In this document: piece after piece, positions 44,407 to 53,557 of the stretch
How positions within the stretch are numbered: position 1 is the first letter of the stretch
How the letters are laid out: every line of letters begins with the position of its first letter
Origin: Sinobacterium norvegicum
Lineage (GTDB): Bacteria > Pseudomonadota > Gammaproteobacteria > Pseudomonadales > Sinobacteriaceae
Direction: 5' to 3'
Length of the DNA: 64,000 nt
NCBI RefSeq assembly: GCF_923077115.1
Contig: NZ_CAKLPX010000001.1
Span: forward strand, 1,302,001 to 1,366,000
Made by a program: the position numbers and the translations under genes
Notes under the pieces: generated by a model
What the model was told of the DNA's origin: nothing
The model's input: the letters and a program-made list of their open reading frames with translations, nothing else
Databases searched by the model: none

Positions 44407-45438
44407 TTATGACGGTTCGAAACCGGTTAATACGATCTTGCCGATCGACTGACCCGATTCGAGTAATCGATGCGCTTCACGCAGATTCTCAGCATTAATG
44501 GTGCCGAGATTCTTACCGATGGTGGTCTTGATAAAGCCGCTGTCGATCAAGTCGGCAATACTGTCCAGCAGCTTGCCCTGCTGGTCGATATCGACGGCAT
44601 TAAACATCGAGCGGGCATACATGAACTCAAAGTGCAGCGACAGGCTCTTGCGTTTCAACTTCATCGCATCCAGCGAGGCCGGGTCATCGATCAGTGCGAT
44701 CTTGCCAAACGGCGGTAACAAATCGATATAGCTGTCGAAATAGCTCTCGGTGCTATTGAGACTGGCGACATGGGTCACCTGTAAACCCAGCGCCTCAATT
44801 TGCGGCTGCAATGGCTGGCTGTGATCGATAACATGATGGGCACCAAGCTGCTCCACCCACTGCTGCGAGCTGGGTCGTGAGGCGGTGGCGATAATCGTCG
44901 CGCCGGTAATCACCCGGGCCAATTGCAACAGTATTGAACCGACACCGCCGGCGGCGCCGACCACTAAGATCACCTCATCACTGCGACGGCCATCCTCCGG
45001 CGACTGCTGCTCAATCGCCAGGTGGTCGAACAACAATTCCCAGGCGGTGATAGCGGTAAGCGGTAAGGCCGCAGCCTCGGCCTCAGACAAACTCTTGGGC
45101 TTGGCGCCGACGATGCGTTGATCGACCAGTTGATATTCTGCATTGCTGCCCTGACGATCTAATTCACCGGCATAAAACACCTTGTCGCCGGGCTTGAACT
45201 GCGTCGCCAATTCTCCACAGGCCACCACCTCACCGACAGCATCCCAGCCCAATACACGGGGCTGACCATGCTCTAACGGCGCGTTTAAACGGATCTTATA
45301 ATCCACCGGATTCACCGCCACGGCACTGACCTTAACCAGTAAGTCATTGCCCTTGGCTATCGGCTGGTCGAGTTCAATATCACGAAGGGCGACGGGGTCG
45401 CTGATCGGTAGTGCTTTAGTAAATGCTATGGCCTTCAT
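44407..45438 (-). CDS. MDR-family NADPH:quinone reductase / zinc-type alcohol dehydrogenase-like
   Basis: 343 residues. GroES-like N-domain with VNPVDYKIR and GWDAVGEVVACG, Rossmann domain with VVGAAGGVGSILLQLARV. Cys/His ligands of the catalytic zinc site are not evident, so it is a quinone-oxidoreductase-like member. First gene of a two-gene operon with the ABM protein, divergent from a LysR regulator, the usual arrangement for an inducible quinone-detoxifying pair. Confidence 0.88.
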   Translation of the reverse strand: MKAIAFTKALPISDPVALRDIELDQPIAKGNDLLVKVSAVAVNPVDYKIRLNAPLEHGQPRVLGWDAVGEVVACGELATQFKPGDKVFYAGELDRQGSNAEYQLVDQRIVGAKPKSLSEAEAAALPLTAITAWELLFDHLAIEQQSPEDGRRSDEVILVVGAAGGVGSILLQLARVITGATIIATASRPSSQQWVEQLGAHHVIDHSQPLQPQIEALGLQVTHVASLNSTESYFDSYIDLLPPFGKIALIDDPASLDAMKLKRKSLSLHFEFMYARSMFNAVDIDQQGKLLDSIADLIDSGFIKTTIGKNLGTINAENLREAHRLLESGQSIGKIVLTGFEPS

Positions 45439-45541
45439 GGCGCTGTTCCTGTGTTGGCGTTGATGAGGTAAATATTAGTACTGGAATAGTCATTTATAAA
45501 CAGGGTAATATTTGAAAGATTCTCTAATTATAATTGATAAT

Positions 45542-46477
45542 ATGCTACTAGCCGATCTCGACGTCATTGTTAAAATCGCTGAATGCCGCAGCATTACTGC
45601 AGCGGCCACCCTGCTCGACATGCGGGTCGCCACCGCCAGCGCCGCCTTGAAACGGGTTGAAAAGTCGCTGGGGGCTGAGTTATTTGTTCGTACGACTCGT
45701 CGATTGCGTCTGTCTGCCGCCGGTGAACGCTATTTACCCCAGTGCCAGCTGGCCTTGGAGACCTTGGCACAGGCGCGACAAAACATGCAGCAGGAGCTCG
45801 ATATCATCGAGGGCGAACTACGCTTGGCGCTGCCGTCTGACCTGGGCCGAAATATTATCAGCCCCTGGCTCGATGAACTGCTGGCCACCCACCCCAAACT
45901 CAGCCTGAGAACCAACCTCAGCGACAGCCATATCGACTTCTACCGGGATGCGGTCGATGTCGCGCTGCGCTACGGCTCCCCCAAGGACAGCAGCCTTTAT
46001 GGCTTTAAGATTTGCACCGTACCCGGTGTCCTGTGTGCCAGCCCCGACTACTTAAGCCGCTGCGGCACACCGACACAGCCACAGGATTTACTCAGCCATA
46101 ACGGGCTGTTTTATCAACTCTATGACATGACCCACGATGTCTGGCAGTTCAGCCACGACGGCCGCAGCCAAAAAATCAAAATGAGCGGCAACAGGGCCTC
46201 CAACGATGGCGACCAGGTCAGGCGGTGGTGCATCGATGGCCAGGGTGTGGCGATTAAATCCTGCCTCGATATGTCGACCGATCTACTGAACAAAAAAGTG
46301 GTCAATGTGATGCCAGACTATCGCCCCAAAGCGAGCGAGCTGTGGCTGATCTGCCCCAGTCGACAATCGATTACGCCGGCGGTCAGACTGTTGCGCGACA
46401 CCCTGCAACAGCACTGTGCCGCGCTGCTAAAAGCACTGGCCAGCGAGGGAATTTTGTCGCAGGAACAGATCCGTTAG
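45542..46477 (+). CDS. LysR-family transcriptional regulator
   Basis: About 311 residues. N-terminal winged HTH (LDVIVKIAECRSITAAATLL ... RVATASAALKRVEKSLGAELF ... RTTRRLRLSAAG) and a periplasmic-binding-like effector domain (SLYGFKICTVPGVLCASPDY). ATG 45542 aligns with LysR starts; a TTG ten codons earlier (45512) has AGGG upstream and is the alternative. Divergent from the MDR/ABM operon and likely to control it. Confidence 0.9.
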   Translation: MLLADLDVIVKIAECRSITAAATLLDMRVATASAALKRVEKSLGAELFVRTTRRLRLSAAGERYLPQCQLALETLAQARQNMQQELDIIEGELRLALPSDLGRNIISPWLDELLATHPKLSLRTNLSDSHIDFYRDAVDVALRYGSPKDSSLYGFKICTVPGVLCASPDYLSRCGTPTQPQDLLSHNGLFYQLYDMTHDVWQFSHDGRSQKIKMSGNRASNDGDQVRRWCIDGQGVAIKSCLDMSTDLLNKKVVNVMPDYRPKASELWLICPSRQSITPAVRLLRDTLQQHCAALLKALASEGILSQEQIR

Positions 46478-46563
46478 CCTCTTTCTAACGTATTACCTGT
46501 AGTGACACGCTTTGATTACGCAGTGCCCCCCCTTACCTGAGGCACTGACAAGCGTCACCAAAC

Positions 46564-46588
46564 CGTATAAACTATACGATCGTATAAT
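46564..46588 (+). promoter_or_regulatory. promoter with overlapping triple half-site operator
   Basis: CGTATA-AAC-TATACG-AT-CGTATA: three alternating half-sites (46564-46569, 46573-46578, 46581-46586), the last two forming a perfect 14-bp palindrome TATACGATCGTATA. A consensus -10, TATAAT (46583-46588), overlaps the last half-site, so a bound repressor (TetR-type dyad) would block RNA polymerase. Leader only about 14-20 nt. Confidence 0.6.
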
Positions 46589-46597
46589 AAAATAATT

Positions 46598-46612
46598 ATG
46601 AAACATACATGA
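46598..46612 (+). other. mini-ORF M-K-H-T overlapping the enoyl-reductase start
   Basis: ATG AAA CAT ACA TGA; its stop overlaps the start ATG at 46609 (ATGA). The downstream gene has no ribosome site of its own, so translational coupling through this tiny frame is possible. Confidence 0.35.
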
Positions 46613-47667
46613 CAGCAAAACAGTGGATGATATACGGCGCCAGCGGCTATACCGGCGGCCTCTTAGCGGATTATGCCGTTGCCCGCGGCGACCGCCCGGT
46701 GTTGGCCGGTCGCAACCGGCAGAAGGTTGCCGCCATTGCCGACAAACTGGGCTGTGATTACCGTATTTTCGATCTCGATAACAGCGCCGACAGCATCGCC
46801 GCCCTCAGCGATATACACAGCGTCGTCCACTGCGCTGGGCCGTTCTCCGCCACCAGCGAGGCCATGGTTGACGCCTGCCTTGCCAGCCACACTCACTATA
46901 TTGATATCACCGGTGAAATCCCCGTCTTCGAACGCATCAACCAACGTCACAATGAAGCATTAGCCGCCGGTATTACACTGTTACCCGGCTGCGGCTTTGA
47001 CGTCGTCCCCACCGACTGTCTGGCGGCTATGCTGAAAGAACAGCTGCCAGATGCCAGTCATTTAGTACTGGCCTTTAGCGGTACCGGTGGCACCAGTCCC
47101 GGCACCTTAAAAACCATGGTCGAGATGTTAGCCGACGGCGGTAAGATTCGTCGTGATGGAGAGATTGTTACTGTTGCCGCCGCCAGCCGCCAGCGCTTGA
47201 TTACCTTTACCAACCGCCAACAGCGATGGTGTATGAGTATTCCCTGGGGCGACATTTCCACTGCCTACAGCTCGACAGGTATCGCCAATATTCTGGTTCT
47301 AACCCATACGCCTTGGCTTTCGGCTTTTACTCTGCGCTGTCTCAGCCCGCTGCTGTTTGTTTTGGCCAATGAAAAAATTCAGCGTTTTTTAAAAAATAAA
47401 ATCACCGAGAATGTTCAAGGCCCGGATCAGCAAAGCCGTGAAAGCGGCAGCATCCAGCTGTGGGGGCAGGTCAAAAACGCCAGTGGCGACAGCCGTGAAC
47501 TGTGGCTCGATGTGGCCGAGGGCTACCGCTTTACCGTGATGTCCTGCTATCAGGCCGTACACCGCCTACTCGACGGTGGTGTCGACTGCGGCAGCCGAAC
47601 CCCCTCACAGGCCTTTGGCGCCGACTATGTGTTAACCATCGATCAATCGTTGCTCACACCCAGCTAG
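46609..47667 (+). CDS. saccharopine-dehydrogenase-like NAD(P)-binding protein (trans-acting enoyl-reductase type)
   Basis: 352 residues. Rossmann motif YGASGYTGGLLADYA at 9-23, then CAGPFSATSEAMVDACL, YIDITGE and GCGFDVVPTDCLA, which mark the trans-acting enoyl-reductase branch rather than lysine-pathway enzymes. In mycobacteria such proteins reduce polyketide or lipid double bonds. The promoter carries a palindromic operator. Followed after 122 bp by the second carotenoid-cleavage oxygenase. Confidence 0.85.
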   Translation: MTAKQWMIYGASGYTGGLLADYAVARGDRPVLAGRNRQKVAAIADKLGCDYRIFDLDNSADSIAALSDIHSVVHCAGPFSATSEAMVDACLASHTHYIDITGEIPVFERINQRHNEALAAGITLLPGCGFDVVPTDCLAAMLKEQLPDASHLVLAFSGTGGTSPGTLKTMVEMLADGGKIRRDGEIVTVAAASRQRLITFTNRQQRWCMSIPWGDISTAYSSTGIANILVLTHTPWLSAFTLRCLSPLLFVLANEKIQRFLKNKITENVQGPDQQSRESGSIQLWGQVKNASGDSRELWLDVAEGYRFTVMSCYQAVHRLLDGGVDCGSRTPSQAFGADYVLTIDQSLLTPS

Positions 47668-47713
47668 CGCACCCACCCCAACCTTATTCAACACCGGCGA
47701 TGACAGCTTCGGT

Positions 47714-47755
47714 TTGACAGCGACCGCAATAAATTAGTATCGTAACGCAAGTTAC
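47714..47755 (+). promoter_or_regulatory. promoter and operator of the carotenoid-oxygenase/thiolase operon
   Basis: TTGACA (47714-47719) is a consensus -35; TATCGT 18 nt further is a weak -10. Overlapping it is GTAAC-GCAA-GTTAC (47742-47755), a perfect dyad with TetR-like geometry, similar in layout to PsrA-type G-x-AAC-N4-GTT boxes. Suggests repression of the downstream operon. Confidence 0.55.
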
Positions 47756-47789
47756 TTACTATTGATTTGCCTAGACAGACGAGAACGCT

Positions 47790-49268
47790 ATGCCGGTAAG
47801 CTATAAAAATAAGGTCGCCAATACCCTCGAGCCCAGCCATCACCCCTATCTCAACGGTGCCTGGACGCCCAACTTCACCGAGTACACCGCCACCGAAATG
47901 GAGGTCATCGGCGAGATTCCCACGGATATCGACGGCGTTTATGTGCGTAATACCGAGAACCCGGTACAGCAGCCAATAGGCAATTATCATCCCTTCGATG
48001 GCGATGGCATGATTCACTCGATGTCGTTTCGCGATGGCAAGGCTGAATACCGCAACCGCTTTGTTCGCACCAAGGGCTTTAATGCCGAACAGGAGGCTGG
48101 CGAAGCACTGTGGGCCGGCATTGCCAACAACCCCGAACTATCAAAGCGCCCCGGTTGCGGTGCACAGGGGTCGATCAAAGATGCCTCTTCAACCGATGTG
48201 GTGATTCATGCCGGCAAGATACTGTCAACGTTTTGGCAGTGCGGCGATGGCTATCAACTCGATCCCTATACACTGGAACAACAGGGAACCGTCGGTTGGG
48301 CACCCATCGACGGTATTTCGGCGCACCCAAAGGTGGATGAAAACACCGGCGAGATGTTATTTTTTAATTATTCGAAATATCCGCCCTACCAGCACTACGG
48401 CGTTATCGACCGCAATAATAAGCTGGTGCACTACACCCCGGTGCCGCTGCCTGGGCCGCGCTTACCCCACGATATGGCATTTTCTGAAAACTATTCAATT
48501 CTGGTTGATTTACCCTTGTTTTGGGACCCAGAGTTATTGAAGCAGGGGCGCCATCACGCCAAATACTACCCCGATACACCGACCCGCTTTGGCGTTATTC
48601 CGCGTTTTGGCGAGGCCAAGGATGTGCGTTGGTTTGAGGCCGATCCTACCTATGTACTGCACTGGATGAACGCCTACGAAGAGGGTGACGAATTAATCCT
48701 CGAGGGCTATTTCCAAGATCAACCTGACCCCGAGCCAATCGAGGGGCTGCCCCGCGCCGTCGGTAAGATGATGGCAAATATCTCCATCAGCTGCTTCCAA
48801 TCCAAGCTGCATCGCTGGCGTTTCAACCTGGTCACCGGTGAGGTGATCGAACAGCGTCTCGACGACAGACCGCTGGAGTTTGGTACCTTTAATCAGAGCT
48901 ATGCCGGTCGCAAATCTCGCTATGTGTATAGCGTTTGGGGCGAGCCCAACTGGTTTTTATTTTCCGGCATGGTCAAACACGATACCGACACCGGCGAATC
49001 CTGGAGCCTGCCCTTTGGCGAGCAGCGCTATGGCAGCGAGGCCCCCTTTGCGCCGAGAGTCGACGCCAAGGACGAGGATGATGGTTATCTGGTGAGTTTT
49101 ATCACCGACATGAAGGAGAACCGCTCTGAATGTATTCTGGTCGATGCCAAAGACATCGAAGCCGGCCCGGTCTGCCGCATCATCCTGCCCCACCGCATCT
49201 GCAGTGGTACCCATGCTACCTGGGCCAGCGGTGACAGTATTCGACGCTATCAAGACGGAGAGGTTTAA
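47790..49268 (+). CDS. carotenoid-cleavage-type oxygenase (RPE65 family), second copy
   Basis: 492 residues with the four Fe-binding His: ISAHPKV, LPHDMAF, VLHWMNAYEEG and SGTHATW. Sequence clearly diverged from the copy at 39011. Resembles lignostilbene- or apocarotenoid-cleaving enzymes; substrate unknown. No signal peptide. Separated by 4 nt from a thiolase gene, so the cleavage product is probably fed to CoA-dependent degradation. Confidence 0.9.
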   Translation: MPVSYKNKVANTLEPSHHPYLNGAWTPNFTEYTATEMEVIGEIPTDIDGVYVRNTENPVQQPIGNYHPFDGDGMIHSMSFRDGKAEYRNRFVRTKGFNAEQEAGEALWAGIANNPELSKRPGCGAQGSIKDASSTDVVIHAGKILSTFWQCGDGYQLDPYTLEQQGTVGWAPIDGISAHPKVDENTGEMLFFNYSKYPPYQHYGVIDRNNKLVHYTPVPLPGPRLPHDMAFSENYSILVDLPLFWDPELLKQGRHHAKYYPDTPTRFGVIPRFGEAKDVRWFEADPTYVLHWMNAYEEGDELILEGYFQDQPDPEPIEGLPRAVGKMMANISISCFQSKLHRWRFNLVTGEVIEQRLDDRPLEFGTFNQSYAGRKSRYVYSVWGEPNWFLFSGMVKHDTDTGESWSLPFGEQRYGSEAPFAPRVDAKDEDDGYLVSFITDMKENRSECILVDAKDIEAGPVCRIILPHRICSGTHATWASGDSIRRYQDGEV

Positions 49269-49272
49269 CACC

Positions 49273-50472
49273 ATGCCTAAGGCGATGATTGTCGATGCCG
49301 TGCGGATTCCCCGTGCCGTCTCGTCATCCGATGGCGCTTATGCGCATCTCAGCCCTGTCGATCTGTTAGCTCCACTGTATCAAGCGCTGGAGCAACGTAA
49401 CGGTTTCGACAGCGCCGAGGTAGAGGATGTGTTACTCGGCTGCGCCACCCAAACCGGTGCCCAGGGCGCCAACCTCGGTAAAATTTCCTCACTTTATGCT
49501 GGCTGGTCGAACAGCGTTTCTGGTACCACGGTTAACCGTTTTTGCTGCTCCGGCCTCGATGCCATCAATTTGGCGGCCAGTAAGATTATCGCTGGCATGG
49601 AATCGTTGGTGGTCGCCGGTGGTGTCGAACAACTGAGCCGCGTACCGATGTTTGCCGATAAAGGCGCCTGGTACAGTGAACCAAAGGTAATGCGAGCCAC
49701 CCGTTTTATTCATATGGGTGTGGCCGCCGATGTGATTGCCAGTCAACAGAATTATAGCCGTGAGCAGCTCGATCAGCTGTCACTGCAGTCGCAGCAGCGG
49801 GCTGAACATGCTCGCCAGCAGGGTTACTTTTCGCCATCGGTCATCCCTGTGCTCGATAGTCATGGCCGAGCTATTATCACCGACGATAATGCCATACGAC
49901 CAAAGACCACAGTCGAATCGTTAGGATCTCTGCCAGCCAGCTTCAGTGATTTTATCGAACCATCAAAGGCGCTGGTGAAAGATGTATACCCGTATGCGCC
50001 GCTGCAGGCACTGCACAGTGCCGGCAATTCACCGGCCTTGGTCGATGGTGCCTCACTGGTGTTATTGGCCAGCGAGCAACGCTGCCAGCAATTGGGTTTA
50101 ACCCCCCGCGCCAGTGTTCGGCATTTCGCCAACGCCAGTGATGAGCCGGTAAAAATGCTGACCGGCCACCTGCGTGCCACCGAGAAATTACTGCGAGCCT
50201 GTGAACTCGGCGCCGACGACATTGACCTTTGGGAGGTCAATGAGTCCTTTGCCGCCAGCGTGCTCAACTATCAACAACACTTTGCCATCGACGGACAAAA
50301 ACTCAATGTAAACGGCAGCGCTATTGCACTCGGTCATCCCCTCGGCGCCACTGGCGGCAACCTATTAGCCACACTGTTAGACGAGTTGGAGCGACGCGAC
50401 CTCAAGCGCGGCGTGATTGCCATCTGTGGCGGTGCCGGTGTCGGCGTCGCCACCTTGATCGAGCGTCTATAG
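49273..50472 (+). CDS. acetyl-CoA C-acyltransferase (thiolase)
   Basis: 399 residues. Nucleophile C91 in NRFCCSGLDA, His in ALGHPLGATGG, and C-terminal base Cys in ICGGAGVG (usual form CGGGMG). Complete condensing/thiolytic enzyme of the FadA type. ATG 49273 is chosen: GGAGAGG nine nucleotides upstream and the family start MPKAMIVDAVRIPRA. Four nt after the second carotenoid oxygenase. A degraded duplicate of its last codons follows at about 50528-50577. Confidence 0.93.
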   Translation: MPKAMIVDAVRIPRAVSSSDGAYAHLSPVDLLAPLYQALEQRNGFDSAEVEDVLLGCATQTGAQGANLGKISSLYAGWSNSVSGTTVNRFCCSGLDAINLAASKIIAGMESLVVAGGVEQLSRVPMFADKGAWYSEPKVMRATRFIHMGVAADVIASQQNYSREQLDQLSLQSQQRAEHARQQGYFSPSVIPVLDSHGRAIITDDNAIRPKTTVESLGSLPASFSDFIEPSKALVKDVYPYAPLQALHSAGNSPALVDGASLVLLASEQRCQQLGLTPRASVRHFANASDEPVKMLTGHLRATEKLLRACELGADDIDLWEVNESFAASVLNYQQHFAIDGQKLNVNGSAIALGHPLGATGGNLLATLLDELERRDLKRGVIAICGGAGVGVATLIERL

Positions 50473-50527
50473 ATTGCAACACCTACCGCAACCGCCATCA
50501 TTCGCCATTCCTTATTGCCATTTACGT

Positions 50528-50577
50528 CGGTGTCGACAACTAGATTAATCGAGCGTATATAAACACTAACCTACCGT
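50528..50577 (+). repeat. degenerate duplication of the thiolase 3' end
   Basis: CGGTGTCG, ATCGAGCGTATATA and CTACCG recur 90 bp after CGGTGTCG ... ATCGAGCGTCTATAG ... CTACCG at the end of the thiolase gene. A perfect hairpin CAGGGG-TCTGG-CCCCTG (50580-50596) follows, 26 bp before the next gene. Confidence 0.5.
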
Positions 50578-50621
50578 AGCAGGGGTCTGGCCCCTGACAC
50601 TTATTCAGAGCAGGCAAGCCC

Positions 50622-51854
50622 ATGGCTTCAGAACCAATCTATCTACTCGGCGGCCACCAGAGTGACTTCTGTCGTAATGTTTATCGTGATGGCGGCACCA
50701 TCGCCGACCTTTTTATCGATACCGTCCGCGACGGCTTAACGTCGACACAGTTGAATGCCGGCGACATCGACGTCGGCCATGTCGGTAATTTTGTCTCGGC
50801 ACTGTTTACCGGCCAGGGTCATCTCGGTGGTTTCTTTGGCCATGTCGACCCCGCCATGGCGAATATGCCGGCCTCCAGCCATGAAGCCGCCTGCGCCTCG
50901 GGCTCGATGGCAATGATGGCTGCCATGGCCAACTTGGAATCTGGCCGCTATGGCATCGCCTGTGTATTAGGTGTCGAGGTAATGCGTAACATCGATGGTG
51001 CCCAGGCCGCCGACAATTTAAGACCGGCAGCCTGGCGCGACAAAGAATGGCAGGATACACCCTATGTCTGGCCCTGCGCCTTCGATGGCATGATCGAGCT
51101 ATACCAGCAGCGCCACGGTTTAAACAAGCAACATCTAAACGCCATCTCGCAGCAGAATTTTGCCAATGCCAAGCTAAACCCCAACGCCCAAAGTCGTCAA
51201 TGGCAGTTCAACGACCACAGTTTTACCGACAACGACCAGCATAACCCGAGGATTATCGGTAATATTCGGCGTCAGGACTGCGGCCAAATTACCGACGGGG
51301 CAGCAGTGGTATTTTTAGCCACCGAAAGTCGCGCCCGCGATTATGCCAAGGCCCGCGGCATCAGCCTGGACAGCATTCCGAAAATCAAGGGTTGGGGGCA
51401 TATCAATGCGCCGATGCTGTTCAGTGAAAAACTCAAGGCCAGTCAACCCGGCGGCTTGTTACTGCCTCATGTACAGCAGCTGTTTCAACAAACACTGGCC
51501 CGGGCCAAATTGGCCAACCTCGATAGCATCGACGGCCTGGAAGTACACGATTGCTTCAACATTACCCAGTATATGGTGATCGATCACACCGGCTTATATC
51601 CCCCCGGTGAGGCGTGGAAGGCGATTGAAAATGGCGACACCATTGCCGGCGGACAACTACCGATTAATATGAGCGGCGGATTGATTGGCGCCGGCCATCC
51701 GGTAGGCGCCACCGGTATCAGAATGGCCTTGGACTGCTATAAACAGGTCACCGACAGCGCTGGCGGTTATCAGATTGACGGCGCCCGCAACATGATGACG
51801 TTTAACCTTGGCGGTAGTACCACCACCTGCGCCAGCCTGATTATCGGCCGTTAA
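50622..51854 (+). CDS. SCP-x-type thiolase / acetyl-CoA acetyltransferase
   Basis: 410 residues. Nucleophile C91 in HEAACASGSMA, and GAGHPVGATGIRM with the catalytic His. The group lacks the C-terminal CGGG of FadA-type enzymes and resembles sterol-carrier-protein-x thiolases used for branched or steroid side-chain CoA esters. An AGG lies upstream of the ATG. Transcribed with the catabolic block; convergent with the HxlR gene. Confidence 0.9.
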   Translation: MASEPIYLLGGHQSDFCRNVYRDGGTIADLFIDTVRDGLTSTQLNAGDIDVGHVGNFVSALFTGQGHLGGFFGHVDPAMANMPASSHEAACASGSMAMMAAMANLESGRYGIACVLGVEVMRNIDGAQAADNLRPAAWRDKEWQDTPYVWPCAFDGMIELYQQRHGLNKQHLNAISQQNFANAKLNPNAQSRQWQFNDHSFTDNDQHNPRIIGNIRRQDCGQITDGAAVVFLATESRARDYAKARGISLDSIPKIKGWGHINAPMLFSEKLKASQPGGLLLPHVQQLFQQTLARAKLANLDSIDGLEVHDCFNITQYMVIDHTGLYPPGEAWKAIENGDTIAGGQLPINMSGGLIGAGHPVGATGIRMALDCYKQVTDSAGGYQIDGARNMMTFNLGGSTTTCASLIIGR

Positions 51855-51866
51855 GTGTCGGCGGTG

Positions 51867-52817
51867 CTACTGCGGTGAGACAAAGCTAATACTTTTGATG
51901 TTGGGTTTTTCACCGCAGTGGCCACAGTGCACGGCGACTTTTAGCGGCTGTCCACAGGGCTGATGGATTAACTCCGCCCCCTGTTCCTCCTCGGGCAGCC
52001 AGTCGATTACCCACTGGCGTAAAGACATGACGATCGGATAAAGCGACCTTCCCTTTGTCGTTAACAGATACTCGCTGCGCGGCGGGTTTAGTTGATAATC
52101 ACTGCGCTCAAACACCTCGACGTCAACCAGTAAATTCAGCCGAGCGGTGAGGATGTTAGAGGCGATATTCAGCGTCTTGGCAAAGCTGTCATAACGCTTG
52201 GCGCCGAAGAAGGCGGCGATTAATAACAGCAGCGTCCAACGATCACCAATCAAATCACTGATATGTACTAACGATAAGTCTTGCTCGCCACCGCCACTGC
52301 TGGCACGCACCCGACGCTGCTGCCCCACCGACTGCATATCACCTAACTGGTCAACCATGTTGTCGCCGGCCGGCAATCGTACATCCTCAATACTAAAGCC
52401 CTGCTGACAATACTGACAGACCACCAAGGGTGCCAGGTCATGGCCGCAATCTCGGTGCAGTAGTTGCTGCGGCAGTGGTGCTGGCGACGAACCATCGCTG
52501 GCTGTGCCCCATTCACTCTCCCACTGCCATGCCAGCAGCGACGAGGCAAACATGCCCTGCCCCTTGGCCGTCAGCTTATATTCGTAACGATTACCGGCCT
52601 TGTTATAGGCTCGCTTAACCATTACGTCCTCGCTGATCAGCGCCTCCAATCGACGCGACAGTGTTGCCTTGCTGATGCCAATATACCGCCGAAAGTCTTC
52701 AAACCGGCAGCGGCCGACAAAGGCATCGCGCAGAATAAGCAGCGTCCAGCGATCGCCGATCACATCCAAGCCGCGAGCCATTGGCGTATTAACAATGCGT
52801 TGTGTATATTGCTGCAT
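51867..52817 (-). CDS. double HxlR-type regulator with two zinc-ribbon tails
   Basis: About 316 residues from ATG 52817. Two tandem winged-helix domains of the HxlR family: the first (RGLDVIGDRWTLLILRDAFV) ends in H-x2-CG-x10-C-x2-C (HRDCGHDL ... CQYC); the second (DLIGDRWTLLLLIAAFFGAK) ends in the same pattern (HQPCGQPL ... CGHC). HxlR proteins normally have one domain and act as dimers, so this is an internally duplicated, covalently fused regulator, probably of the neighbouring thiolase or thioesterase genes. Confidence 0.85.
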   Translation of the reverse strand: MQQYTQRIVNTPMARGLDVIGDRWTLLILRDAFVGRCRFEDFRRYIGISKATLSRRLEALISEDVMVKRAYNKAGNRYEYKLTAKGQGMFASSLLAWQWESEWGTASDGSSPAPLPQQLLHRDCGHDLAPLVVCQYCQQGFSIEDVRLPAGDNMVDQLGDMQSVGQQRRVRASSGGGEQDLSLVHISDLIGDRWTLLLLIAAFFGAKRYDSFAKTLNIASNILTARLNLLVDVEVFERSDYQLNPPRSEYLLTTKGRSLYPIVMSLRQWVIDWLPEEEQGAELIHQPCGQPLKVAVHCGHCGEKPNIKSISFVSPQ

Positions 52818-53020
52818 AACCGTCACTAATAGAGTCCTGCGACCAGTATAAGCACTCTGAGAATAAGAAACAGCCCCGGTCGATAACATCCAGTTAAAAA
52901 CCTGACGGCAACAGGGTTATAGCCCGGCGACAACCGTAATATAAGGGGTTATGTTCACCCCTCGGTCATGGTAAATTTTAGCCAATAACATTTCACAACA
53001 CCTTTGACTCCGGCGGCCCT

Positions 53021-53530
53021 ATGAGCAAACTGCAGAACAACCACCCTCAAGACATCGATTACGATGGTCTCAACTGGGATCACCCTGCGCCGTTTATTTA
53101 TAAGCTCACTGCCACCGCCGCCGATATCGACAGTTACAATCATGTCAATAATTCAGTCTATATTCGCTGGCTGGATGAATGCGCCCGAGCCAATTCAAAG
53201 GCCACCGGCGTCGACGCCGATGCCGCCGACGACTTTGGCTTTGGCATGGCGGTTCGTGACAGCCATGTCAGTTACCTGCTGGCCAGCTATTGTGACGATG
53301 ACTTATTAGTCGGCACGTGGATCAGTAAAAACGATGGACGCCTGCGCATCCGCCGGCAATTCCAAATTATCCGCCCCGCCGATGGTGCCACTATTTTACG
53401 CGCCTCCCTAGACTATGTTTGCTTTAATTTAAAAACAGGCAAGGCCTGCAAAATGCCGGCCTTATTCCGCGATTTTTACCCCGTCGCCAACGCCTTTCAA
53501 CCACCCCAGTCTGATGAGCTATCGCCCTAA
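53021..53530 (+). CDS. acyl-CoA thioesterase (4HBT family)
   Basis: 169-residue hot-dog enzyme. The 4HBT signature ATAADIDSYNHVNNSVYIRW holds the D-x-x-x-H-V-N-N active-site helix. Hydrolyses acyl-CoA thioesters; chain specificity unknown. Divergent from the double HxlR gene across about 200 bp; 27 nt upstream of the DJ-1-family gene, likely an operon. Confidence 0.87.
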   Translation: MSKLQNNHPQDIDYDGLNWDHPAPFIYKLTATAADIDSYNHVNNSVYIRWLDECARANSKATGVDADAADDFGFGMAVRDSHVSYLLASYCDDDLLVGTWISKNDGRLRIRRQFQIIRPADGATILRASLDYVCFNLKTGKACKMPALFRDFYPVANAFQPPQSDELSP

Positions 53531-53557
53531 GCACATGCGAATATTACGGTTAACACA

